Assembly: GCA_002803225.1 (NCBI GenBank)
Contig: NXFV01001493.1
Coordinates: 1-64,000, forward strand
Direction of reading: 5' to 3'
DNA: 64,000 nucleotides
Source: Gamarada debralockiae
Taxonomy: Eukaryota > Ascomycota > Leotiomycetes > Helotiales > Hyphodiscaceae
Shown here: positions 1 through 11,153 of the stretch, piece after piece
How positions within the stretch are numbered: the first letter of the stretch is position 1
How the letters are laid out: every line of letters starts with the position of its first letter
Position numbers and translations under genes: made by a program
The notes under the pieces: model-generated
What the model was told of the DNA's origin: nothing
Seen by the model: the letters and a program-made list of their open reading frames with translations, nothing else
Databases searched by the model: none

Positions 1-321
1 ATACATATGTACCTTCTGGTCGCTTCCGCCCGAGTTCAGATATCGGGACAGACCAATACTAAGTATCCTTATATTTCAGGCAATATTCCTGACACTAGAA
101 GACAGCGCATTTTGTCACGTGACTACACCCTCTTACTGGGCTATTGGCCTCCCTTGCATCCGTGTGTGCTCACCACCAGATCACCTTACCTCAGGCACTC
201 AGGCCAATCAAGATTCTCTCAAGCTCAAATACAACCTCGATTTCTCTCACGGATTACGCCACAAATTCAAGTCAAGGACGTGCCTGGAATATAGCGCGAA
301 CTAGCTAAGCTAAATCGTACG

Positions 322-981
322 AATGGCCCTATTTCAATGCGTCTCTTCGTGAGCGCTTCGCGACCGAGCAATTCGACCGAACGAAGGAGTCAATTCCAGA
401 CTTCGCCTCACGCCTTGAAAACTACCGCACACAACTGGAAGGCTCTGAGTACGAGCTGTTGGAGAGAGACGTGGCTCAAGCTACTTGCTGCTTTTCCAAC
501 GGATGGCCACTGGCAGCAAGCCAAGCACTTTGCAATTCGAGGACGCCAGGACCTAGAGGGAACAATTATGCTCTTGCAATCGTACGAAACCGCACCTGCT
601 ACTTTGACTACTGTCCCTACCGCTTCTACCCCCGATGCAGCTGCGAATGCTGTATCCGTACGAGAGAGAGGAAGAGACAGCAGGCGAAAGGACATGCGAA
701 AGCCAAAGCACGATTCGAAGACAAAGCCATCAAAGCGCCGACGCCATGATTCAAGGTCTCGATCAAGGTCTCGATCTAGGTATCCGTCGCAGATGAAATG
801 TTTCTGGTGTGAGAAATCAGGGCACTTAGAAAAAGACTGTGAGGACTACCTTGCGGCCAGACGGAAATACCACAAAGGCAAAGATCGAGACAAGTCAGAG
901 GACGGGTTTGAAAAGAGGAAAGAGAGACGAGAAGACCGAGCCTATGGAGCAATAGTAGATGAAGAATATACTAGCCTTTAA
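322..981 (+). pseudogene. Degenerate retrotransposon gag fragment with zinc knuckle
   Basis: The upstream half reads as gag in one frame (from about 322, with WPYFNASLRERF and later IPDFASRLENY). The frame then shifts near 470-490 and continues as KLLAAFPTDGHWQQAKHF. The downstream part has an Arg/Ser-rich stretch followed by a zinc knuckle of the form C-x2-C-x4-H-x4-C (CFWCEKSGHLEKDC, about bases 799-840) and a charged tail ending at 981. This arrangement is typical of the nucleocapsid end of LTR-retrotransposon gag. No protease, reverse transcriptase or integrase was found downstream, and no LTR pair was recognised, so it is an isolated and inactive fragment. Whether it derives from a Ty1/copia or Ty3/gypsy element cannot be told from this piece. 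Confidence 0.6.
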
Positions 982-1010
982 CTCGTTTAGGGTACCCCGT
1001 GCGTAAGGGA

Positions 1011-1229
1011 AGAGTGTGGTTGCTTTGTCACCAAGGGTACTTACCGGCAGTTGTGATACAGCAGAAGAGCGTGGTTGCTTCATCACCAAGGGGAAATACT
1101 GCGGGTAGCTTGGCCAGCTAATAAAGCCACTAGGGGTACCTCCTGTGGATAAAGGAGAAGAGCTCGGCTAGGTATAAAGCTGGGTACCTCCTGCGGGTAA
1201 ATGAGAAGAGCTTCGCAAGCTATAAAGCT
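1011..1229. repeat. Short tandem and direct repeats behind the gag fragment
   Basis: A 48-base unit beginning gggtacctcctg and ending tataaagct occurs twice in tandem at 1134-1181 and 1182-1229 with a few mismatches. A second pair, 27 bases long and beginning agagYgtggttgctt, lies at 1011-1037 and 1066-1092. They sit directly downstream of the gag stop codon, so they may be part of the untranslated region of the same element. Bases 1230-1830 contain no gene I can support. Confidence 0.65.
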
Positions 1230-1830
1230 AGGGAACAAGGGCACAGGACACACAAAGAGAAGTATACCCTTAAATTTGAAGACTAGGCTAAGCCACAAAA
1301 CAGGAAACCTGACTACTTAGAAAGGCTATGTGAGAGCCAAGGGGTACTCTTGTACCACAACACATAGAGCTGTTGAGCGATCGAACTTCCTACTAAGGAG
1401 ACGTAGACGCTACGAACTAAGAAGAAGCTCGTTGTGGGAGTTAATGAGGCCTAGGCTAGGAAGAAGCGACCAGGAGATTACATCGCGTAGAGTCACCAGG
1501 GGTGCCAGAATTGAAGAAACAGTCAAATTAGAACCCACTTGTGGCCTCGCACCACAACTCAAGATTAAAAATCTAAGTTGACAAATTGTTCGCCCTAGTC
1601 AACTCTACAATGCAGTGTACTTTTTCTTTATTTGAATGTTGTGGTTTGGCTGTCAGACCCCGAGAAAATTTTTGGCTGTTTCCTCAATTCTGGCACCCCC
1701 TGGTGAGTGTCAGGAAATGCTTATGTCATCAGTAAAGCTAGAAGGAAAACCTCTTCTGGATAGCATTATCAATCACTCAATACAGACATCAATGAACACA
1801 CTGATCTACCGCTGCCAACACCTCTATTTC

Positions 1831-2610
1831 TAACAAGTACTTGCGCATGTTCGTGCGAATAGCGACGACAGCGACTCCAGTATTCGTCAAGAATGCGAGG
1901 AGATCAAGAAGAATGTTGCGTACGCCGAAGAGGCTACTCACATGAAGAACCCAGTTAGCGCTCTGGTTGCCATTGATGACCGAAATTGGAACTAGCATTA
2001 GTGCTAGTACGATTTACGCTCCAACTTTGATTGAGAGAGCTAGCTGGTCAGATCAGAAGTCGAACTGGCTATCCGCATTGAACAATACAGTGGGAATTCT
2101 CGGAACAATCATTGTAATGTACATGATTGATCCCGTTGGCAGAAGGATGACACTGCTTTGGGTAGTTTGGCGCAGAGAGGCTGCATGTGGATCATCGTAA
2201 GTCCGAGGCTTTCACCCGAACAGAGCGCTATGTCTATTTTGACTACGGCTAGGCCCGCTCAAGCTAGTCAATACGGCGCTACTTTCGTATCGTTCATCTA
2301 CATTTTCACACTTACGTATTTTCTACCTACCTCATCATCAAGCTTCAATTATCCCACCAAATTCTTTCCCACGGAAATCCATAGCGGTAGTATGGCTATT
2401 TAGAATTACAGGCTGAGCGATTGTTTGGGATGCGGTACGCTGTACAATCCGGTCCTCTTTCAAAACATGCGAGGAAAGGGATTCTTTATCTTTGGAGGCA
2501 TGAAAATCCTTTTCTTCATTCTAGTCTAGCCTTTCATCCCCAGAGACTTCGCGCAGAAGCTCGGAGGCTATCAATGTACTCTTTGAGACAGATAGTCCGT
2601 TTGTGAGATC
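1831..2610 (+). pseudogene. MFS sugar-transporter relic (C-terminal half)
   Basis: Translation in shifting frames gives recognisable pieces of the fungal sugar-porter family in the correct order. First comes the central cytoplasmic loop (VLAHVRANSDDSD, then IKKNVAYAEEATHMKNP). Next is a membrane block with YAPTLIERASW, WLSALNNTVG and the loop MIDPVGRRMTLL. Then come QYGATFVSFIYIFTL and FFPTEI, and finally FFIFGGMKILFF followed by a degenerate tail near 2600. The pieces are separated by frameshifts and stop codons (for example around 1985, 2200, 2401 and 2528), and the first six membrane helices are missing. It is a dead copy. Substrate cannot be assigned beyond the sugar-porter family. Confidence 0.7.
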
Positions 2611-3764
2611 GATGGAGAAGAGGTACCAATAATGAAGCAGCAAGGAAAGAATGGGGATGAAGAGAATTGAGCTGTGAGTTGCGGATCGACTGATGTGGCA
2701 AAGTAGGAGGAGGACGCGGACCAGCAACGGGAGAGAGGCGGGCCGTATAGTGATCAGGCACTGTCAGTGGGTTATTGGTTCCGGGGGATTCGTTTTCCTT
2801 GACTGGTGGTTAGGTGGTGAATACCTGCAAAGCAGGAGATGGTGTTGAGAAGGAGGTCGGCGTTTGTCAAATTTGGCTACCGGGTTTATGATTTTGTCAT
2901 GGAACCTTGCTGTGGGTGTGGAAGATATACAGTGAATCAAACAGAAGAGTGTGCGATATGACAAATGACTGAGTTGAAGGGAAAATGAAGATATTCGGAG
3001 CCTCCACAATTTACAGAACATAAAATCCTTCTGTGCCTTCAAATCCTCAATGCTTCAAACCCAATACCTATAAAACTAGAGATCTAGAGATGGATAAAGA
3101 CACCCTCCTAGCTGGGCGGTCCGACACGGTCCGCGTCAAGAAGAGACCTCGGCATGTCACGAGATGTACCGGGTATTGTCGTAGCAGAGTAAGCCCAATC
3201 GGGAAGAGCCGGGGTTTCTGTGGAAGGAAGGATCAGCCTCGGCTGTCTATGTGGTTCGATATCGGCCTGAGCAACAGCGTCATCAAGCCGTGTTGATAAC
3301 ACATGCAAAACTGTGTCGACAACGATTTCAATATTGAATTATAACTTCAAATTGAAAATTATGGTGAGCTGCACGGGACAAAAGGGATGCAAAAACAGAC
3401 GAGAGCTTCAGACGTCAGTTCAATGAAAATGGAGGGGTCGTTCAAGGGTTAGAATTCCAAAAAGTGGCAAGAGCTCAAATCACCTCACTCGAACGTTTCT
3501 AGGGTTCCCCCACATTCACAAGCTTTGTCGTACACCACAATCGCCCTCCCCTCACCCGGACGGGTGCTGCTCTTGAGAGAGGACTCTGCCGATTGGTTCC
3601 TATTGCCGTTGCGATCCCTCCTCTTCACCCCATAGGAAGCTTTCTTCTGTGCTCTCATTCCTGACGTATATTAAGCACAAAGATCCACGTTCTCGGCCGC
3701 GCGAAACTGATTTTCTTCCTCAAACATCACAACAAACCTGTGATACCTCAAAATTATATTCAAA
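2611..3764. other. Intergenic, includes malate synthase promoter
   Basis: No coding region is supported here; short open frames on both strands show no family likeness and no splice continuity. The part just before 3765 is presumably the malate synthase promoter and 5' leader. A TATA-like tatatt lies near 3667. A CCCCAC hexamer at 3508-3513 fits the CreA consensus on the reverse strand, but a single hexamer match is weak evidence. Confidence 0.5.
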
Positions 3765-5496
3765 ATGGCTACTACTGAATCAATTCTCCAGGGCGTCAAC
3801 ATCGGAGGCTCGATCACCGACTTCAACAGGAAGATCCTCAGCAAAGATGCTGTAGCATTCCTCGCCCTTCTCCACCGATCCTTCAATGCCACACGAAAAG
3901 ATCTCCTCAAACGCCGTGTTATCCGACAAGCAGAGCTCGACAAGGGCCAGCTTCCTGATTTCCTCCCAGAGACAAAGCATATCCGAGAGAATGATGCGTG
4001 GAGGGGAGCAAAGCCCGCTCCAGGTTTGATCGATCGAAGAGTGGAGATCACCGGCCCAACAGACCGGAAGATGGTTGTGAATGCATTGAACGCCAATGTC
4101 TGGACATATATGGCCGATTTTGAAGGTATGCAATCAGGATCATAAGCTTCCGCAATCTGCTAACTTTTCGGTGTCCAGATTCGAGTGCGCCAACATGGGA
4201 TAACATGATCAACGGACAAGTCAACCTCTACGATGCCATCCGCAAGCAAGTCGACTTCAAGCAAGGACAGAAGGAGTACAAACTCCGCACCGACCGCGTA
4301 CTACCCACATTGATTGTTCGACCTCGAGGCTGGCACTTGGAGGAGAAGCACTTCACCGTTGACGGGGAGCCAATCTCTGGCAGTCTTTTCGATTTCGGAC
4401 TATACTTCTTCCACAATGCAAAGGAGCTTATCAAGCGTGGAACTGGACCATACTTTTATCTGCCAAAGATGGAGTCGCATCTTGAGGCTCGTCTCTGGAA
4501 CGACGTTTTCAACCTCGCACAAGACTTCATTGCCATCCCAAGAGGCACCATCCGAGGAACGGTTTTGATTGAGACTATCCTTGCTGCATTTGAGATGGAC
4601 GAGATTATTTACGAACTCCGGGATCACAGCTCCGGATTGAATTGCGGACGATGGGATTACATTTTCAGTGTGATCAAGAAGTTCCGCCAGAACTCCAACT
4701 TCATCCTCCCCGATCGATCAGCTGTTACCATGACCGTCCCATTCATGGATGCCTACGTCAAGCTCCTCATCCAGACCTGCCATCGTCGACAGGTCCACGC
4801 AATGGGTGGAATGGCTGCTCAAATCCCAATCAAGGATGACAAGGCCGCCAACGACAAGGCAATGGAGGGTGTCTATGCTGACAAGCTCCGTGAGGTCAAG
4901 GCTGGCCATGACGGTACCTGGGTTGCTCACCCAGCCCTCGCATCCATCGCTTCCGAAGTTTTCAACAAGCACATGCCCACTCCCAACCAAATGTTCATTC
5001 GTCGGGAGGACGTCAAGATCGGACAAAACGACCTCTTGAACATGAATATTCCCGGAAAGATCACCGAAGATGGTATCCGCAAGAACTTGAACATCGGTCT
5101 CGGATACATGGAGGGATGGCTCCGAGGAGTTGGATGTGTCCCTATCAACCATTTGATGGAGGATGCTGCTACTGCCGAGGTTTCCCGCAGTCAACTTTGG
5201 CAATGGGTCAGGCATGGTGTGCCAACTGCTGAGGGAAAGAAGGTTGATAAGGCTTATGCTTTGAAGCTCCTCAGGGAGCAGGCAGACCAGCTTGCGTCGA
5301 AGGGTGCGAAGGGTAACAAGTACCACTTGGCTGCTCAGTACTTTGCAGGACAGGTTACGGGTGAGGATTACGCTGACTTCTTGACATCGTAAGTCCATTC
5401 TATCAACAAAATTAGGAGCGAATACTAACTTGAAATAGTCTTTTGTATAACGAAATCACAAGCGTGGGAAGTTCTTCGCCTGCTTCGAAGCTATGA
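3765..5496 (+). CDS. acuE: Malate synthase, glyoxysomal/peroxisomal
   Basis: Condenses glyoxylate with acetyl-CoA to malate in the glyoxylate cycle, letting the fungus grow on acetate and fatty acids. Three exons, 3765-4125, 4179-5388 and 5439-5496, give 542 residues, the usual length for fungal malate synthases. Introns are 53 and 50 bases; the first has a perfect TGCTAAC branch site at 4158-4164. The family signature [16 protein letters not shown] lies at about residues 268-283, shortly after the conserved [12 protein letters not shown]. The last three residues, encoded by the small third exon, are SKL, a canonical type 1 peroxisomal targeting signal, so the enzyme is expected in peroxisomes or glyoxysomes. 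The start is the first ATG of an A-rich leader (caaaATGG). There are no breaks. The symbol follows Aspergillus usage. Confidence 0.96.
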
Positions 5497-6458
5497 TGGT
5501 TTTATCTGAGTCAGCGAAATTTGTTCAATAGTTTAATCAATCTGTACGAAAAATAACTAGTTTATCTCAATGGATGCGCGGTTCTCGCAGCATGTGTCGA
5601 TGTCTTCATCGAGTTAACCCGCCCATTTCAATTGAGCCTAGTGGTACTCCATATGCCTGTTCGAAGATACCACTGCAAAGGTGCCTTCTCTCCAAGTCGA
5701 GGTTTTCGTAGTCAGTTTTAGCAATTTCTTCAGATGGAACGACTTTATGTAATTGATTTTTTCATTTCCTATCTTCTTACTCCTATTAATACCCCAAACG
5801 TCGTTCCTTTCACCTCCCTTAAAGCACAACGCGAAAGCTGTAATAGTTATTTGACCAGCTAGATTAATTTCCTCCATGAGTTTTGCCCTCTCGAAACCAT
5901 AAACTATGAGTGAAGCAACCAAGGCAGCTAATATGCCCATGTCAAATGCAGCCATTCACAGATCCACAAACTACCCAGCCAGAACGCCATGCAACGTACG
6001 CGCCATATACTCCTGTTTCCTGGACAAAAAAGACCCAAGCAAAATTTATTAGGGCAGAAAAAAGGCGGTAAAAAGTTAGTGAGGGGCATTGAAAAACGAG
6101 TATATAATTAAACCTACCATAAACTATTAAGATGCCCTTGACCCAGTCAATATATAATATGGAATTTGTTCTTTACTATTATATTTATTTGTAGTTTTTT
6201 CTTGATTTTTTCTGAGCTGTTTTTGCTGAGTTACAGGTGAAAACTCTGGGTCGGTTTGACAGGTGGGTCTTTGTCCGGGGAACACGAGCACGCTGCACCT
6301 CAGCGGGGCTGGGTCACCCACGATCATTTCGATCGATGGGTTTTCAATTACATAAACATTCTGAATGTTCAAAGGGAAACCACTGTCCATCGCATCGCAT
6401 CGCATTGCATGGCAATGCTCTTCTCCCTCTCCATCCACCCTATGTTGCATCGTGAACA
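5497..6458. other. Intergenic region
   Basis: Nothing convincing is encoded. It holds the malate synthase 3' region and the upstream region of the next gene. A reverse-strand open frame (5638-5955) starts with a hydrophobic stretch but lacks family likeness. Around 6391-6415 there is a short run of cgcat/gcatt units just before the start of the STAND gene. Confidence 0.5.
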
Positions 6459-9400
6459 ATGGATCCTCTCACTGCGCTTGGTCTGGCAGCCAATATTGCC
6501 CAGTTCATTGACTTCGGCGCAAAGCTCATCTCCGAATCCAGAGAAATTGCTGATGCGGGGTCTTCCGTATCCGTTGCACATCTGTCCAACATTACAAAAG
6601 ATCTTGTTAATATCACTGTAAATTTGAAGGGCCAGGTGAATCCTAGCGCATCTCAGGCCACCAAGGAGGAACAAGTAGACATTTCCGGTTTATTCGATGA
6701 TAAAATTGAGAGCATCAACTGAATCTCGGTGTATCCAGGCCCTCCAAGATCTTGCCGAACAATGCAACGAAGTAGCCCAAGAGTTAATTGACTCTCTAAA
6801 GAAAGTCACCCCCAGCAGCGAAAAGAAAAATCGGTGGGAAAGTGTGCGAGCAGCTTTAAAATCGATATGGAAGAAGGACCGCTTCGATCTTTTAGCGAAA
6901 TGGCTGGGAGAATATCGGCAGCAACTTTCACTTCGACTTCTCGTGCTACTCAATTCCCGCCAGGCCCTTCACGATGGAAAAACGGATAAGCACAGTAAAG
7001 AGATCATTGAGGTCGTCTCTATCAATTGCCGTGTTCTGCAGTCGACCCTTGAAGGCCAATACCATGGTGAAAAGGAAAGGCAAGAGAGGGAACGTGTTGA
7101 CGCTGAGAGAAGGCATGAGGAGACAATGATGGCGATTCTTACGACCCGAGACGGAAACTCGATGGCTATTACAAGACCCAAATTTTCTGCTTCCGACATG
7201 TCGGTGCTGTCAAAACCTGATCTTATAAGGACGACTACAACGTACAAACGAGCTCTCCAAAAGCAGGCTTTGCAAAAGGAAACACCCTCCGGATTTCGAA
7301 ACCACTGAATTTACCAGCTTCACGAAAACAATCCTCGATGCTCTGCACTTTCGAACTATTGCCTCTAGACGGGATACCATTCCGCAAGCCCATAAGGCTA
7401 CGTTTCAATGGATATACCGAGACCCAGAAGCTCACGACAAACCATGGGACAACTTCTCGGCGTGGTTAAAATCCGGTACTGGGTGTTATTGGATCAACGG
7501 AAAAGCAGGCTCGGGCAAGTCAACTTTAATGAAATTCTTGCAAGAAGATCCCAGGACAGAGCGTGCACTGAGAGAGTGGGCAGGATCTTCGGAGCTTGTG
7601 ATTGCGTCGTTCTTTTTCTGGTATGCCGGGACGCCACTACAGAAGTCACAGGAAGGACTGCTTCGCTCCTTACTACTGGACGTGCTAAACCGAAGACCAG
7701 AACTGGTGCCTATTCTCTTTCCTGATGTTTGCCGGTCGATACTGGCCAAGCAGCTACCTGAGAATACCTTTATCGAACTCTCGTACATTGAATTGCAAAA
7801 GGCATTTACGACCTTTGTCAACTGCGTCCCTACGGGTTTGAAGGTGTTTTTTATAATTGATGGGATCGACGAATATGAAGGCGACCCTAACGAGTATGGA
7901 CAATCTACTCTTTCCATTTTCAGTCCCACTCTCACTCATATTTACTCTCATGTGCTCCATTTACTCCCGCGATTTCCCCACACAACCGCTAATCACACCG
8001 TTTGCTCTTGAGACATTCTTGATTAGAAAGTTACTGACTCCACTGTGATCCAGGATCTCTGAATTGGTCTCTCTTGCGACGACGTCGGACTCGGTAAAGA
8101 TCCTTCTATCGAGCCGGCCAATCCCAGCATGTGTTCATGCATTCTCCGTATGCCGAACTCTTCGGCTTCAGGACCTCACACGCAAGGACGTCCAGCATTA
8201 TGTTCAAGACAAATTGGGCCGACATCCTCTCATGCAAAAGCTAGAGGCGGCAGACAAAGGTGCCACTCGTCAACTCATTGAGAACATTACTTCGAAAGCA
8301 TCAGGCGTCCTCCTTTGGGTCGTACTAGTTGTCAGGAGTCTTCTCAGTGGTCTCCAGGACTACGATACAACTGTTGACCTCCTCCAGAAATTGGATGAAC
8401 TTCCACCCGACCTCGAACGGCTTTATGATCATATGCTTGGGTCCATGAGTCCTCAAAATCGTCGCCAAGGCTCTAAAATGCTCCAGATTGTCCTCCGAAG
8501 CACGGAGACTCACGAGGACTACCCAATTACCCTGTTGCAGCTTTCGTTCGCTGAAGATGAAGACTAAAAGAAGGCTGTCGAGAGCCCAGTCTCGGCTCTG
8601 ACTCCCCAGGAAGAGGACTGGCGTTGCGAATCGACCGAGGGGCGAATGCGAAGTCGATGCTGCGGTCTGATTGAAGTGCAGAACAACCCCATATCATTTG
8701 CGACGAATAACGCCGGAAGTTTCGTCGATTTTCTTCACAGGACTGTGGTTGAGTTCTTGCGAACAGATACAATTTGGATTCAACTGGTTGCTATGACCAA
8801 CGGAACAAAGTTCGATGTGAACAAGGCGCTTCTGAGCTCCTCACTTGCTGAGATGAAAGCGAAACCTCCAACACCTGAATGCAAAGAATGGAAGTCTCAA
8901 GCATACTATAGTATGCTCCGTATGCTGTCGTATGAACGTCATATGGAAGATGCAAGGGAAATCTTCCACAAAGTTTACCTCCACGAGGTGAAGAATACAA
9001 TGAGCCGCTACTGGCACGAGCCAAGTCTGTTCGCATCTCTTGAAATGGAGACGCAAACGATGGTTGAAGCCACCATTCGGGGATGTAAACGCCTCGGGCT
9101 GGCTTACCCTGAGTCTTTCCTCTTGTTTGCAGCCAGCCACTGCCCGAAAAGCCATCTTCAAGGCTTGCTTAAGTGGCGGGATGCCCCGACTGTAAGACGA
9201 GGATCTATTCCACCACCCCCTCCACACATAAAGAAAGATACTGGGGAATCCGAGAGTGATATCGTCTCTGACAGTGCACATCGACTGGCTCCGAGACTGG
9301 CTATCAGCGAGGCTGTTCCAGCTTCTCCATTAGCACGTAAAGGAGAAGATATTTCAACACCTAATAGCCCAGCTGATAGTTGTGCTCAGAGGCGGCGATC

Positions 9401-10349
9401 GAATGTTCCAACGTACAATTTGAAACTTCTGAGTGTACTACAGCAAGGCAAATCTCCAAGAGTTGACTATCAAGAGCCATCACCTCCTCATGCCAATCCC
9501 CTCGGAATCGGAAAGTTATTTGATGCATATTTACTAATCCAATACATGGACGAGATACAAGTTCCTCTCCGTATCGTTTTGTCCAGGAATATAATGGCAT
9601 GTGGTGCTAGCCCGAACTTCACAATCTTCGTGCCGTCGAGAAAATACTGGGATCTCCGCTGGAAGGATGCAATTCCTAACCCGAGTCAGATGATCGGTTG
9701 GACTCCATGGGAGGTTGCTTTGCACCACTCCTATTCTATAACGAAATACCAGGCACACGACATAGTCACCTTTGTCCAAACTGGCTTGGCAGACTCGCAT
9801 TTGGATATCCTCATCGCCATGCTGAACGCAGGAGCGGACGTGGACTGCAGTATATCTGTTCTATCGAAAGCCCATAGTTTAGACAGGGCTGGGAGTTCTA
9901 ATATCTCTGCCTTAGCAGTTCTACATTCTTTCTTGCTCAAAGTTTGGAGCGGAAGAATTTCCAAAGAACCGCTCATTACTGCACGAGCACGAGCAGCAGC
10001 CACAAAGCTTGAAAACGAGCTGGCAGAGAAGGCCTGCCGCATTGAGAGCATGATAAAACCAAAGGGACAGGCTGACGCCTCCCGTGGATCCCCACTCACC
10101 CTGCAGAACAGCCCCAAAAACAACGTGGCGCGCATACCGAGAACAGCATACACTCTCCGCGAAGCGGTAAAGAGTAACAAGACACCAAAGTACTCCATTA
10201 ATTCACCCAGAAGCGTCTCTCCTTCGGGGTCAAGTACAAAAAGTACAGGCACCGCCAGTAAAGCTTCAGAAAGTCGCCCAGGTACTCCGCAGCGGAAACC
10301 CTCGCCATGGGTACTTCATAAAGCAAGCTTGTGCACAACTCCAGACTGA
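6459..10349 (+). pseudogene. NACHT/STAND (NLR-like) gene with one in-frame stop
   Basis: Encodes a fungal NOD-like receptor-type NTPase. My model has exons 6459-6674, 6739-7241, 7318-7893 and 8054-10349, together 3591 bases (1196 codons plus stop), which stay in one frame. The N-terminus (MDPLTALGLAANIAQFIDFG) is the helical SesA/HeLo-like leader common in fungal STAND proteins. Residues about 301-309 are the P-loop GKAGSGKST, and FFIIDGIDEYEG near residue 421 is Walker B; LSSRP follows. The C-terminal half has the helical region ending DFLHRTVVEFL, then a long Ser/Pro-rich tail. One TAA at 8565-8567 lies inside the conserved stretch FAEDED*KKAVESP and I see no intron that removes it. Three of the four splice junctions fit moderately (donors GTAGAC and GTACAA are weak). 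The rest is undamaged, so this is either a recent pseudogene, a sequencing error or an allele disabled by one mutation. Confidence 0.75.
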
Positions 10350-10462
10350 GCAAACACGCGGTCCCATTGAGGATTGGAACGAGTTTATGGAATTATATTT
10401 TCATATCCTCTCTTCCATACCACCTTCAAAAACCCCAAATCTCTTTTCGCTTCCAAATCATC

Positions 10463-11153
10463 TTACAAAACAAGCGCAAAAGCCGCACCAGCAGCCAACA
10501 CGAATCCACCAACACCAGCATTAACACCCACAGCCGAACTCTTACTCGTCGCACTGCTGCTCGAGCTCGTCGTCGAACTACTCGTCAAGTTGGGACTCGT
10601 AGTAACCGTGCTCGTTGTCGCCGAAACACCCGTTCCATTCACACAAACACCGCTATCCGGCCCTGCCGCAGAAGCCGAGAATGTAATATCCGCACAATTG
10701 TACAGTCCTCCGTCAGGATCGCCGTTGGTTTGGACTTGGATGGTGGCATTCATGCCTTCGGTGATGTTTAGGCCTGAAGGGAGGGAGAAGCCTGTCATGC
10801 AGAAGTTTCCGAGTCCTTGCTCTTGGAAGGTTTGGCGGAGGACGGTGTTGAACGCTGAGCCCACGTCATTGCCGAATCCGATGAGCACTTCGACGTTGGC
10901 GTCGACTGTATGAAGTTAGAACTGGTTCGAACTTTGGGAGAGGAAAGAGATACGTACTGTGGCCCATGGTTAAGGCTATTTCGCCACTGGAGAGAGGCCA
11001 TAAGGTGCGGTTGGAGGACGGAGTGTCGAAGGAGCCGCAGGGAAAGTCGCCGAGTTTGTCTTCATCAAACCCTCTCGCGGCAGGGTAGTTAAGCTTAAAG
11101 TGGGCGGAGGCGAGAGAGGTGAACGCGGCCAGCGTGGCGAGTGTGATCTTCAT
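10463..11153 (-). CDS. BIM1/X325-like GPI-anchored copper-binding protein
   Basis: Two exons, 11153-10958 and 10905-10463, with a 52-base intron (GTACGT...ACAG), give 212 residues. A 17-residue signal peptide (MKITLATLAAFTSLASA) is followed directly by HFKLNYPAARG, so the mature chain begins with histidine, as needed for a histidine-brace copper site. This start, an early LMGH-type histidine (His65) and LYNCADITF (Asp138) match the LPMO-like X325/BIM1 family, where His1, a second His and an Asp bind copper; the residue assignment here is mine. The C-terminus is Ser/Thr-rich and ends in a hydrophobic tail typical of a GPI anchor. In Cryptococcus the family member Bim1 works with the Ctr1 transporter in copper uptake. 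Here the next gene upstream is a CTR transporter on the same strand, with a metalloreductase beyond, supporting a copper-uptake role rather than polysaccharide cleavage. Confidence 0.85.

Noticed and set aside
3033..3308. Overlapping open frames on both strands before malate synthase
   Set aside because: No domain likeness and no spliced model; treated as intergenic.
5638..5955. Reverse-strand 105-codon open frame with a hydrophobic start
   Set aside because: No family likeness, no supporting splice sites and poor end; likely chance.
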